Shown here piece after piece: positions 16,733-25,727 of a stretch of 64,000 nucleotides of DNA (position 1 is its first letter; each line of letters opens with the position of its first letter). The stretch is from positions 181-64,180 of the forward strand of contig DITE01000056.1 in NCBI GenBank assembly GCA_002422725.1, in the 5' to 3' direction. A model generated the notes under the pieces. The model made no database searches and was not told the DNA's origin. It worked only from the letters and a program-made list of their open reading frames with translations. The translations under genes were made by a program, and so were the position numbers. This stretch comes from Bacteroidales bacterium UBA6192. Lineage in GTDB: Bacteria; Bacteroidota; Bacteroidia; Bacteroidales; F082.

Positions 16733-19515
16733 GCTGCTAACGCTTCGTTTAACTCATTAATGATATTATTCATATTTTCGCCAAACAATTGCCACATTTT
16801 TCCTTTTCCGCCTTTTGCATCAAAAGGAGTGTAGTCTAAATCTTCTGCATCTATATGTATGCTTGTTGCTATGTGGTCTTTTATCATTCTAAGCCATTGC
16901 ATTTGTTCTTCGGTAAAGCGGTTGTGTTGTCCGGCATTTTTCTTCAGAATCCAGTCACGGAAGTTCAAATCTACTTGGTTTGAATAATCAATCAGCACTG
17001 AATCAATGCCTGAAATTCTGCGAAGCAATGAGACCAATGCAATCAATTCAGATTTTGGACTTCCTGTTGCTTTTTCTAATTGCTCATAAGCCCGCCAAAC
17101 CAGCATTGGCGCAAGCAAGGGTCTTTCAAATTTCAACTTATCCAATACTTCCTGAATCATCTTATAAGTGATTTCCCGTCTGCGAAATGGTTGCGAATAA
17201 AAAATCTGCAAAGCAGTGATTTCATTTTTATGTTGTTCAATCCAAGTTTTAAAATTAGAGATTAAATTTTCTGCCCTTATTGAAATCTCAGTTGCTGCAC
17301 CTTTACTTATAAGTGTATCGGGGTTTGTTATGTCAATCGCTTGTTCGTGTATTCTGCGAACATTGTCAACGTAGTTGCTCAATTCTCCTGTAAAAACCTC
17401 TCCTGCCTTATCTTTCAACTCATCATGCAGTTTGTTGAACGCTTCCTCTCTTAATTTGAGTGACTCTCCAGCAAATTCGATTTCAACTTTCGTTCTTAAA
17501 TCATCAATTACATCAGGATTGTAAGCATTTAGCAATTCTTTCACCACTTGATTCAAGCTTTTTCCATTCGCCATTTCACTGAACTTCTGCTTTTCCAATT
17601 CAGAAATTTGTTTTTCTAATCGTGATAATCGATTCGCCAACGATGTGAACAAATCTTCATCGCGATTTCCAACGGTCACTGCATTTAATAAATCCTTGAG
17701 TGGGACACCTGGCTTTTTCTCTAATGGTCTGCTGTCAGATTTACAGCTTTTTGTAACGCCCACTGCATCAACAATTACAAAATGGTCTTTTGTATATTTT
17801 GCTGTTGGTGTTACTTTTCGTAAATCATCTAATGAAATTATTCTTGTCCCTCTTCCTTTCATTTGCTCAAAATAATTTCTGCTCCGGACATCTCGCATAA
17901 AGAGCAAACATTCCAAGGGTTTTACATCTGTACCTGTTGCAATCATATCAACAGTTACAGCAATTCTTGGATAATAATCATTGCGGAATTGAGCCAATAC
18001 AGATTTCGGGTCTTCATCTGAATTTTTGTAAGTTATCTTTTTGCAGAAACTATTCCCCTCACCAAATTCTTCACGAACAATGTTGATGATATCGTCAGCA
18101 TGTGAATCTGTTTTGGCAAATATTAATGTTTTAGGAGGTTCAAAAATCCCATATTCATCAAAACGTTTTTCATTTTTGAAAATGTCAGGCAACATTTCTT
18201 TAAAAGTTTGGATAATAAGCCTGATTTGATTTGGATTTACAACATGGTTGTCCAATTGATTTTTTCCGTAGGTTTCATTCTCGTCCTGCATCTCCCAACG
18301 TTTTTTGCGTGAGAGTTTTTCTCTGCGTTCTATATATTGACCTTTCTCTATGGTTGCACCCTTTTGGGTAATTTCTGTTTCAATCAAGTAGACATCGTGC
18401 CCAACATTTACACCATCAGTAATAGCCTGTTCATGATTATATTCGCTTACAATATTCTGATTAAAGTAACCGTAGGTTCTATTGTCGGGTGTTGCAGTTA
18501 AACCAATTTGAAACGAATCGAAATAATCCAAAACTTGCATCCATAAATTATAAATACTTCTGTGACATTCATCGATTACAACCAAATCAAAAAATTCGAT
18601 TGGTAGTTTTTCATTATAAATTACCGGCAAAGGTTCTTTCGGTTGCCATCGTTCATTTGGGTTTTCTTCCTCCGCTGCTTCGTCTAATTCAGCACCCTTA
18701 AGAATGGAATATAGTCGTTGAATTGTACTGATATAAACATGATTGTCAGCCGGGACATAACTTGATTTCAAACGGTGAACCCCATAAATAGTTGTAAATA
18801 ATCTATTGTCGTCAATAGGGAGGTATGACATAAATTCCTGTTCAGCTTGTTCTCCTAGATTTTTAGTGTCAACTAAAAACAAAATGCGCTTTGCTTCTGT
18901 AAATTTGAGTAAACGGTAAATAAAAGTGACAGCAGTATAAGTTTTCCCAGCGCCAGTAGCCATTTGAATCAATGCCTTTGGCCTATACTCTTTAAAAGAT
19001 TTATCAAGTTTGTTAATAGCAATTATCTGACATTCACGAAGTCCTTCTGTTGGTAGTATCGGCAAATTATTCAAACTATCGCGGAATGATTTTTCTTTTT
19101 TCAGCCATGACCGAAAAGTTTCCGGTCTGTGAAAAGTAAAAACAGGTCTTGAACGAGGTTTTGGGTCACGAAAGTCCGTAAATCGTGTTATATCCCCAGT
19201 GCTTTCATACACAAAAGGCAGAGGGTCGTTGTTAAGATATTTTAATTTGCTTGTTGCATATTCTTCTGATTGTGTTTCGTGAACTGTCAGCCGGACTCCT
19301 TCTTCTTCTCGTTTCGCTTCAATAACTCCAACAGGTTTTTTATCAACAAACATTACATAATCAGTCTCCTTCCCGCCTTGAGTCAAATAATAACGAACTA
19401 CAATACCAAAGCCTGCATTCAGGTTTAATTTGTTTTTGTCTTGTATAACCCAGCCGCAAGCAATCAATTGCTTGTCAATAATATCTCTTGCTCTTTGTTC
19501 CGGGTCTTGATTCAT
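16729..19515 (-). CDS. hsdR: Type I restriction endonuclease subunit HsdR (EcoEI-like)
   Basis: 928 aa. The N-terminal PD-(D/E)xK nuclease shows D52 and E66-A-K68 (KKPVGVIEAK). The helicase/translocase core has Walker A MATGAGKT (185-192), a DECH box (VVIDECHRS), the LTATP motif III and later GRGTR motif VI. The C-terminal about 250 residues match the EcoEI_R_C region that docks on the methylase. It cuts unmodified DNA after ATP-driven translocation. It is the first gene of the operon; the next gene overlaps its stop. A TAnnTTTG promoter lies just upstream. Having R first and M last is unusual and may rely on post-translational control of restriction. Confidence 0.95.
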   Translation of the reverse strand: MNQDPEQRARDIIDKQLIACGWVIQDKNKLNLNAGFGIVVRYYLTQGGKETDYVMFVDKKPVGVIEAKREEEGVRLTVHETQSEEYATSKLKYLNNDPLPFVYESTGDITRFTDFRDPKPRSRPVFTFHRPETFRSWLKKEKSFRDSLNNLPILPTEGLRECQIIAINKLDKSFKEYRPKALIQMATGAGKTYTAVTFIYRLLKFTEAKRILFLVDTKNLGEQAEQEFMSYLPIDDNRLFTTIYGVHRLKSSYVPADNHVYISTIQRLYSILKGAELDEAAEEENPNERWQPKEPLPVIYNEKLPIEFFDLVVIDECHRSIYNLWMQVLDYFDSFQIGLTATPDNRTYGYFNQNIVSEYNHEQAITDGVNVGHDVYLIETEITQKGATIEKGQYIERREKLSRKKRWEMQDENETYGKNQLDNHVVNPNQIRLIIQTFKEMLPDIFKNEKRFDEYGIFEPPKTLIFAKTDSHADDIINIVREEFGEGNSFCKKITYKNSDEDPKSVLAQFRNDYYPRIAVTVDMIATGTDVKPLECLLFMRDVRSRNYFEQMKGRGTRIISLDDLRKVTPTAKYTKDHFVIVDAVGVTKSCKSDSRPLEKKPGVPLKDLLNAVTVGNRDEDLFTSLANRLSRLEKQISELEKQKFSEMANGKSLNQVVKELLNAYNPDVIDDLRTKVEIEFAGESLKLREEAFNKLHDELKDKAGEVFTGELSNYVDNVRRIHEQAIDITNPDTLISKGAATEISIRAENLISNFKTWIEQHKNEITALQIFYSQPFRRREITYKMIQEVLDKLKFERPLLAPMLVWRAYEQLEKATGSPKSELIALVSLLRRISGIDSVLIDYSNQVDLNFRDWILKKNAGQHNRFTEEQMQWLRMIKDHIATSIHIDAEDLDYTPFDAKGGKGKMWQLFGENMNNIINELNEALAA

Positions 19516-19531
19516 TATTTTTAACGATTTT

Positions 19532-19539
19532 CAAAAATA
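19532..19539 (-). promoter_or_regulatory. -7 promoter element TATTTTTG for the hsdR-hsdM operon
   Basis: On the minus strand TATTTTTG fits TAnnTTTG, 16 nt before the hsdR ATG, giving a leader of about 10 nt. No good -33 TTG is seen. With the eight genes overlapping or nearly so, this is the likely single promoter for Hsd plus the Argonaute module. Confidence 0.5.
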
Positions 19540-19897
19540 CAAGTTTATTATCTATTTCGCACATTGAATGAAGGTAAAAATAATTCATTAACTAAGCTTT
19601 GGTTTTAGCGTTGGCTATATAAGCCGCGACAATAGCAGCTGTAACTTTTGTGCGTTGACAATTTCCTTACTTTATCTTTTGTCAAAATTCAGTAAAAATT
19701 TCATTGTCATTGTGAAGTTGTTTTTTCTTGAGGCTTGCTTTTAACTGTTGAGACTATTACAAATGTCAGATTATTCGCTTTACTAATGAAACCGTTTCCC
19801 TAAGTTGTGTAGTGCTTTTCTGTCCAAATACACGAAAGTTGAAGCGGGCTATGTCATATGAAAAGCCAAATGAACCGGCAAATATCTATTCTACGTA
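19540..19897. other. Intergenic between hsdR and the OLD-like gene, with a short dispersed motif
   Basis: No gene. Positions 19829-19851 read TACACGAAAGTTGAAGCGGG and then CTA; nearly the same motif (TACACGAAGGTTAAGCGGGC, then TA) occurs at 21734-21755, in front of the OLD-like gene on the minus strand. The two differ by one substitution and a 1-nt gap and lie in the two spacers flanking that gene, so they may mark recombination boundaries. Confidence 0.4.
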
Positions 19898-21655
19898 TTA
19901 ATTTGCATTTATTTTTATATTGTCAAATAAAATTAATAAATCAATATCCAAATCGCATTTTTTCATATTTTGGCATATTTGAGTATAAGTCAAAGAAATT
20001 TTATAATATGATTGTAAATAATTGTTCAAAGTTGAAATAAACTCCTTACCAGGAATCACTTTCATACGGAAATTTAAATCTTTCCAATCAATATCAAATT
20101 GGATTTGTTCATTTTTAATTACTGTTGCTAAATCAAATCCATCTCTATATGAAAATTTATACTTATGAGCAGCTAATTGAGACGAAACATCAGTCTTATA
20201 GTCCTCTGAAACCGTAAGCAATAAATTTTCTGTTTCTTGGATTGACAAGTCATTAATTATATCAGAGCTAAAGTTATTCCGTTTTCTAATACAAGAATTG
20301 ATAGCCTTTTGAATTGGAATCACAGCTAAAAGGTAGTTTTCAATTTCTTTTCTCTTCAAAACATGCACATATGAAGCATCCTTAGTTAACCTTTCAATAA
20401 ATGCCATAATTTCGTCTTCACATCGATAATCCTTGTCAAAGAGAGCCATTATCTTTACTTCTTCACTTATTATTTTTGAAAAAGTCCAATTTGTACCACT
20501 AACCCGTTCGTTCTGAGAAAATCCTTCAATTGGTATAACGGTTAAATTATTATTTTCAAATAAACCAGCTTCGTCACCAACTGTTGCAAGTTTTGATAAT
20601 AATTTGATGTCCTTACCTTCAACAAATAATATTCTTTTCCCTCGTGCAAGTCGGGTTAAATTTATATTTTGATTTGAACCAATTAAATCTGTTGCTGTCT
20701 GAAGACCTGCAATATCACTTAATCTTTTTGCACTTTTGTAAGACCGGTCTATTACCAAAACTTCATTAGGTTCTGCTTCGTTAATCATTTCAGCAGAATG
20801 AGTAGCCAGCATGATAATTGCATTTGTTTCACGAAGTATCTTCAAAATTTTGTGTTGTAAATCTGGATGCAGATATATCTCGGGTTCATCAATGACAATA
20901 ATGTCTGCATTTTTATTTTTAATAATATGAGTTAATAACTGTAACCATACTTGAAATCCAAAACCTGACCAACAAATTTCTCTATCCATTCTATTTTCTT
21001 GAAAAAACATACTCAAACGCCTAGAGAATTTATCTATTTGTTCAGGTTTTAAAATTGACATTCCACTCCAACTTGATTCAACTTTAGCTCTAAATTCTTC
21101 AAAATTTTCTGGGTATTGGAACCAAATATTCCTAAATAATCTTGATGCCCTTCGACTTCCTGACCAACGATTTAAATACTGGTTTTCGACAATGTTTTCT
21201 TCAATTTCAAAAGGTGCTAAAGTTGGAATAATGGCAAGGTTTATTTGAAATTCGTTTCGAAATGCAGAAGCAGTTTTTGGAATCACTCCATCAGTTTCAA
21301 AACTTAGGATCGCTTGAGTTTCTTTAAACAAATGAATAAACAGATACTTGTTGACATCAAATCTGAATTTTAATACCGCAGGTTCATCTGATAAATCAGT
21401 TTGCACATTTTCTAATATTATTGGAATACTTGAGTTAGGAATTTCCCAACCAAAAGTATATCTGCCATTTGGCAATAAAATATTTTGAGGTTTATATCGA
21501 CTTGCATACCTATAGGCTCCTTCTAGAATCCGCAATGAGTCCAAGATTGTCGATTTGCCACTATTATTAATGCCAACTAATATATTAAATTCTTTCAAGG
21601 AAATCGAGAATTTCTTTAATACTTTAAAATTTTCAAAATAAATCGATGTTATCAT
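19898..21655 (-). CDS. AAA ATPase with TOPRIM-like nuclease domain (OLD-family-like)
   Basis: 585 aa. Residues 1-45 start like SMC/RecF-type AAA_15/AAA_21 ATPases, with Walker A GINNSGKST (28-36). Walker B is IIVIDEPEIYLHP (252-264), and the D-loop/H-switch is LATHSAEM (283-290). A TOPRIM-like segment follows: ILFVEGKDIKLL (342-353) and the acidic pair in LFDKDY (405-410), then KRKEIENYLL. This ATPase-TOPRIM order is that of OLD-family nucleases. The KEIENYLL motif also recalls DUF4435-type effectors of PARIS systems, so a fused PARIS-like protein is an alternative. No GajB-like helicase is adjacent, which argues against Gabija. It has its own spacer upstream and is probably monocistronic. 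Confidence 0.82.
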   Translation of the reverse strand: MITSIYFENFKVLKKFSISLKEFNILVGINNSGKSTILDSLRILEGAYRYASRYKPQNILLPNGRYTFGWEIPNSSIPIILENVQTDLSDEPAVLKFRFDVNKYLFIHLFKETQAILSFETDGVIPKTASAFRNEFQINLAIIPTLAPFEIEENIVENQYLNRWSGSRRASRLFRNIWFQYPENFEEFRAKVESSWSGMSILKPEQIDKFSRRLSMFFQENRMDREICWSGFGFQVWLQLLTHIIKNKNADIIVIDEPEIYLHPDLQHKILKILRETNAIIMLATHSAEMINEAEPNEVLVIDRSYKSAKRLSDIAGLQTATDLIGSNQNINLTRLARGKRILFVEGKDIKLLSKLATVGDEAGLFENNNLTVIPIEGFSQNERVSGTNWTFSKIISEEVKIMALFDKDYRCEDEIMAFIERLTKDASYVHVLKRKEIENYLLAVIPIQKAINSCIRKRNNFSSDIINDLSIQETENLLLTVSEDYKTDVSSQLAAHKYKFSYRDGFDLATVIKNEQIQFDIDWKDLNFRMKVIPGKEFISTLNNYLQSYYKISLTYTQICQNMKKCDLDIDLLILFDNIKINAN

Positions 21656-21733
21656 GTAATTGGTTATTTATAAATTGCTAGTCAAAGTATGGCGGTATGA
21701 AAAGTTGCCTAATGCGGGCGATTTCCTATCATT

Positions 21734-21755
21734 ATACACGAAGGTTAAGCGGGCT
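21734..21755. repeat. Copy of the TACACGAA...GCGGGCTA spacer motif
   Basis: Second copy of the motif described for 19829-19851, in the 134-bp spacer upstream of the OLD-like gene. Together the two copies bracket that gene in direct orientation. Confidence 0.4.
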
Positions 21756-21789
21756 ACAACTTTTGGTTTTACTGCTATTTTCGCAATTA

Positions 21790-22899
21790 TTATACATCAT
21801 TAACAGGCGCAATTTTGTCAAATTCAATCATTCTGAATCCAAATGAAGTACCATTAAAAATACCTATTTCTAATATTAATATATAATCATAATCTGGATT
21901 GTAATCCAATATCTCTAATATTTCAGAAAGTCTTTTTTCGTCAAGAAAACATCTGATGGATTCTATGGTACTTATCCTTGTTAAACCTGAGAAACAAAAC
22001 CATTTTATTTTACTTTGATAAGGATTTCGACTTAAATAAACTAGGGCATAATCTTTTTCTTTAGTATCAGTAGCTTGTTCATGAGTAAAATTAGTTTTGC
22101 AATAAACATTCCCATCTTTGACAATGCACCACTTGTTCTTAGTTTCACAAGAATCAATCTTTTTAATATCATATTTTAATTGATTGCAAATCGCATATGT
22201 TTTCCTTACGTATTCGTTGCTTTTGGGGCCTCCTATAATTATTAAGTTAGTCGATAATTGATTCTCAAATTTTTGTTCAATGCCAATTTCTATATTTTGA
22301 TGGTTTATAATTTTTGCTCGAATTAACTCTAATGCTTTTAAATCTCCAATTGAGAAGTTAGATTTATCTTTACCTAGAAAAGCGGTAGTTGGGTTTTGTG
22401 TAAACTTCCAAAAAGAGTCAACAACTGATTTTGACTTTATAATATGTGTTATAGCTTTTTCAATTTCTACAACTAAATTATTGTCTAAATCATCTAAATT
22501 CTGATATGTGGCAATCCCCACGCCTGATTTGTCTGATGCAATATTACGAACCATACTAGAATGAGAGACATAAATAACAGTTTTACTGAGACCTAAGGCA
22601 AATCCAGCCTCATAAAAAACATTGGGATTGTTATCGCTAATTTCAAAAATACATATATCTGAATCGCTAATTTGATTTCGAATTGACAAATTTATTATTT
22701 CTCCAACTTTTAGATGAAAATCTTGTGATTCTAATTTCAGAGAAGTGTTCTTCAATTCTGGTTTACTTTTCAGATTCTCATAAGCTTTTGTACAACATTC
22801 GTTTATTTTATAAACAAATGCTTCCTTATTATAAAATTCAGATTTAAATTGATATCCCGTGAATACTACAATCTGCTGTGGAAAATTATATACTATCAT
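21790..22899 (-). CDS. TIR-like / deoxyribosyltransferase-fold protein with uncharacterised C-terminal domain
   Basis: 369 aa. Residues about 8-115 look like the TIR-like or nucleoside 2-deoxyribosyltransferase-like fold used in defence: an opening FTGYQF strand, then SDICIFEISDNNPNVFYEAG (80-99) and the strand KTVIYVSH. The NPNVxYE motif at 91-97 carries the putative catalytic Glu97. From about 215 a second region begins with LIIIGGPKSNEY (219-230), a nucleotide-binding-like loop, and continues as a mixed alpha/beta domain to the end. I do not recognise a named family for it. Lying beside R-M, pAgo and OLD-like genes it is probably a defence sensor-effector. Confidence 0.65.
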   Translation of the reverse strand: MIVYNFPQQIVVFTGYQFKSEFYNKEAFVYKINECCTKAYENLKSKPELKNTSLKLESQDFHLKVGEIINLSIRNQISDSDICIFEISDNNPNVFYEAGFALGLSKTVIYVSHSSMVRNIASDKSGVGIATYQNLDDLDNNLVVEIEKAITHIIKSKSVVDSFWKFTQNPTTAFLGKDKSNFSIGDLKALELIRAKIINHQNIEIGIEQKFENQLSTNLIIIGGPKSNEYVRKTYAICNQLKYDIKKIDSCETKNKWCIVKDGNVYCKTNFTHEQATDTKEKDYALVYLSRNPYQSKIKWFCFSGLTRISTIESIRCFLDEKRLSEILEILDYNPDYDYILILEIGIFNGTSFGFRMIEFDKIAPVNDV

Positions 22900-23059
22900 T
22901 TTATATCAGTTATCAAATGTCTACTAACCAGCTGCTAATCAATAGTTAAAGTTACGCTATTCCACTTTGCAAACAACTTTCCTACTCAATAAATAATTTA
23001 TTACCTATCTGCTCACAAACGTTTACGAATACCCCAGACTAATCTTTCCAGCCGTAAAG

Positions 23060-23628
23060 TTATGAAATCCATGAAATAAGCAAGGTTTTGTAAGATATTT
23101 TTATTTTCGTTATCGGGCAGTAGGTCAGATAAAATTTACCATCAGTGGATGGCATTTTCAGTTGTCCCAATTTATGGGACAACTCACTTCCCTCTACTTT
23201 TAGTTTCGTTTTTAAGGCGTTCCAGTATTTTCTGGGTCTTGGACTGCTGGTTAAAATTTCAATTACATCAATAATCGAGAAAAACCACTTTTCCTGTTCT
23301 GCGTCCCAAGCAGTTCTCACTATTTTGTCGAGTTTCACATTAAAATTAATTTCCGCCTTCAATGCTCTAAACACCTTAATTATCGTGTCATTCGTTGCGC
23401 TGTTGGCACTGCTTTCAAGTTTTGAAATCTGAGCTTTTTGAACACCTATAAGTTGTCCAAGTTCTTCCTGGGTCAAGTTTCTTTCCGTCTGGCGGCCTTA
23501 ATCATTTTTCCCAAAACGTCGATGCGAAGTTCATATTCGTATTCGTCACGTTCCTTCGTTCCAAACTTGCCGATAAACTTGTCCTTCATTTCAGCAAGCG
23601 TGTATGTCTTTATTTCTTTGGTTGTCAT
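23060..23628 (-). pseudogene. Frameshifted HigA-like antitoxin running into a truncated Bro-N segment
   Basis: An ATG at 23628 opens a frame (MTTKEIKTYTLAEMKDKFIG and onward, to KMIKAARRKET) that hits a stop near 23487. The expected continuation RNLTQEELGQLIGVQKAQIS, an XRE-type HTH, lies one frame over (from about 23490). HigA-type antitoxins read through this junction, so a small indel has broken the gene. After the HTH and its ALKAEINFNVKL end, the same frame runs into a Bro-N phage-antirepressor-like stretch (WFFSIIDVIEILT, PRPRKYW, GQLKMPSTDGKFYLT), which is itself cut short. I infer a decayed antitoxin and a remnant of a mobile-element antirepressor. A programmed frameshift is possible but no slippery site is evident. 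Confidence 0.65.
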
Positions 23629-23632
23629 CTGA

Positions 23633-23790
23633 TTACATCTTTTGCTTGTTGTCGAAATACGTTTCTCTCAGTCGAAGCGCCCGCTCTATATCTTTTGCGG
23701 GATCTGTTGCCTTTTCCAATTGCCATAGTTTACCTTACAAGAAAAGGAGTTCGTTTAAGCGGAATTTCGTTCCGGGGCAGTTGACAAGGT
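23633..23790 (-). pseudogene. Remnant of a HigB/RelE-like toxin (C-terminus)
   Basis: Directly upstream of the HigA-like start, one frame encodes TKFRLNELLFL, an in-frame stop, then GKLWQLEKATDPAKDIERAL and RLRETYFDNKQKM before a TAA at 23633-23635. The tail (DPAKDIERALRLRETYF) matches the C-terminal helix of Gp49/HigB-type toxins that precede such antitoxins. Only about 50 codons remain, broken by a stop, so no active toxin is made. Confidence 0.5.
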
Positions 23791-23800
23791 AAAATCCTGT

Positions 23801-24778
23801 TTAATGCGTGCGGAAAAACAAATACTTTGCATAAGCGAGCAGGCTTGCTTTTTGTTCAGCCTCAACAGATAAACCATCGAGTGAAGCCAGCGCCTGTTCG
23901 TAATAGGATTCCATAACTTCCTCCACCTGGCGCTTTATATCCAACGCATCGAAAATGGCTTTGACTTCGGCCACCTTTTGCGTGGTTTTGCCTTGGTCTG
24001 TATCAGCAAACCACTCGATCAGTTTGTCTGCCTGTGTGGGTGAGGCCAGCTCATGGGCTTTCAGGTAGAGATAGGTCTTTTTGTTGGCAGCAATATCGCC
24101 ACCTGTTTGTTTCCCGAACTTCTCCTGTTCGCCATACAAATCGAGCAGATCGTCCTTGATCTGAAACGCTATTCCCAGATCGATACCAAAATCGTATATT
24201 TTTCTGATATCGTCGGCCTTGGCTCTTGCACAAATGGCGCCGATTTCAAGACTTGCACCGAGTAATACAGCCGTTTTCAGCCGTATCATGTGAATGTATT
24301 CAGGGATAGTTACCAGCTGTTGTGTCTCATAATTCATATCAAGTTGCTGCCCCTCACAAACTTCAATGGCAGCCTTACTGAAAACACTCAGTACCTGTGG
24401 AACAAGCTCTGGATCAGTTTTCAAAGCATAACTATAAGCCAGGGCAAACATGGTGTCGCCAGCCAGGATTGCAATGTTGTCGTTCCATTTTTTATACACT
24501 GTTTCCAGTCCCCTGCGCAAAGGGGCTTTATCCATGATGTCGTCGTGAACCAGGGTAAAATTATGAAACACCTCAATGGATAAAGCAGGATAAATGGCCT
24601 TGTCGGTGTCGCCTCCAAAAAGATCGCATGCCAGCAATGTTAGCAGTGGCCTGAGTCGCTTGCCACCCTGATTCATGGTGTATTCGATGGGTTCGTAAAG
24701 CTCGGCCGGGCTTCGTTTGAGATCCAGCTCGCTGATAACCTGATTGATACTTTTCTGAAACAGATGGATTTTATCCAT
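23801..24778 (-). CDS. Polyprenyl (farnesyl/geranylgeranyl-type) diphosphate synthase
   Basis: 325 aa, an all-alpha trans-isoprenyl diphosphate synthase. Both Asp-rich motifs are intact: DDIMD at residues 79-83 with the following RRG, and DDLLD at 209-213. The GGKRLRP allylic-substrate motif is at 38-44. It condenses isopentenyl diphosphate with allylic diphosphates for quinone side chains and related products. Chain length (C15, C20 or longer) cannot be fixed by eye. It is followed on the minus strand by the decayed TA remnants and preceded 44 nt upstream by rfbA. Confidence 0.92.
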   Translation of the reverse strand: MDKIHLFQKSINQVISELDLKRSPAELYEPIEYTMNQGGKRLRPLLTLLACDLFGGDTDKAIYPALSIEVFHNFTLVHDDIMDKAPLRRGLETVYKKWNDNIAILAGDTMFALAYSYALKTDPELVPQVLSVFSKAAIEVCEGQQLDMNYETQQLVTIPEYIHMIRLKTAVLLGASLEIGAICARAKADDIRKIYDFGIDLGIAFQIKDDLLDLYGEQEKFGKQTGGDIAANKKTYLYLKAHELASPTQADKLIEWFADTDQGKTTQKVAEVKAIFDALDIKRQVEEVMESYYEQALASLDGLSVEAEQKASLLAYAKYLFFRTH

Positions 24779-24822
24779 GAAGATTAGATTTTATGCATTG
24801 TTGGTAGTAACCATAACAAAGA

Positions 24823-25683
24823 TTACCGGATAAGGTTTACCAAATATTGTCCATAGCCACTTTTAAGCAAAGGCTGAGCCAGGGCAAGTAGCTGCTCTTT
24901 GCCGATAAAACCCTTGTTATAAGCAACTTCTTCGATACAGCCTACTTTAAGTCCTTGCCGGTTTTCGATCACCTCCACAAATTGTGAAGCTTCCAGCAAG
25001 GAAGAGAAAGTGCCTGTGTCGAGCCATGCCGTGCCACGTCCCAAAATACCAACTTTTAACAAGCCCTTATCCAGATAATAACGGTTTACATCAGTTATTT
25101 CGTATTCACCCCGGGCGCTAGGCTGAATGTTTCGGGCTACTTCAACTACTGAATTGTCGTAAAAATAAAGCCCGGGAACCGCATAATTCGATTTTGGTAT
25201 CTTTGGTTTTTCTTCGATCGAAATGGCTCTGAGGTCTTTGTCAAACTCAACCACACCATAACGTTCAGGATCCGACACATGGTAGGCAAATACAACTCCG
25301 CCTTCAGGGTTGCTGTTTTCGATCAGCAGTTGCTGCAAACCGCTGCCATAGAAAATATTGTCGCCAAGGATAAGTGACACTTTATCGTTGCCGATAAACC
25401 GCTCACCGATCACAAAAGCCTGGGCCAAACCGTTTGGAACAGCCTGTTCTGCATAGGAAAACTCACAACCAAGCGACTCTCCGCTTCCGAGCAAACGCCT
25501 GAAGTGAGGCAAATCGGAGGGAGTCGAAATAATCAGGATTTCTTTGATCCCCGCCATCATCAGTATCGACAATGGGTAGTATATCATGGGTTTGTCGTAA
25601 ACAGGCATCAGCTGTTTGCTCACAGCCAAAGTCAATGGATGGAGACGGGTTCCTGATCCACCTGCAAGTATAATTCCTTTCAT
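24823..25683 (-). CDS. rfbA: Glucose-1-phosphate thymidylyltransferase RfbA
   Basis: 286 aa, the usual length. The nucleotidyltransferase signature GGSGTRLHPLT is at residues 8-18, KQLMPVYDKPMIYYPLS follows, and the metal-binding LGDNIF segment lies near 108. It makes dTDP-glucose from glucose-1-phosphate and dTTP, the first step towards dTDP-rhamnose for surface polysaccharide. The rfbBCD partners are not in this window. Confidence 0.96.
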   Translation of the reverse strand: MKGIILAGGSGTRLHPLTLAVSKQLMPVYDKPMIYYPLSILMMAGIKEILIISTPSDLPHFRRLLGSGESLGCEFSYAEQAVPNGLAQAFVIGERFIGNDKVSLILGDNIFYGSGLQQLLIENSNPEGGVVFAYHVSDPERYGVVEFDKDLRAISIEEKPKIPKSNYAVPGLYFYDNSVVEVARNIQPSARGEYEITDVNRYYLDKGLLKVGILGRGTAWLDTGTFSSLLEASQFVEVIENRQGLKVGCIEEVAYNKGFIGKEQLLALAQPLLKSGYGQYLVNLIR

Positions 25684-25727
25684 AGTTTGCTGTTGTTTTT
25701 ATGTAATGTTTACAATGATTTCTTTCA

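Noticed and set aside
19898..22899. Gabija system
   Set aside because: The ATPase-TOPRIM protein is GajA-like in order, but no UvrD-type GajB helicase lies beside it.
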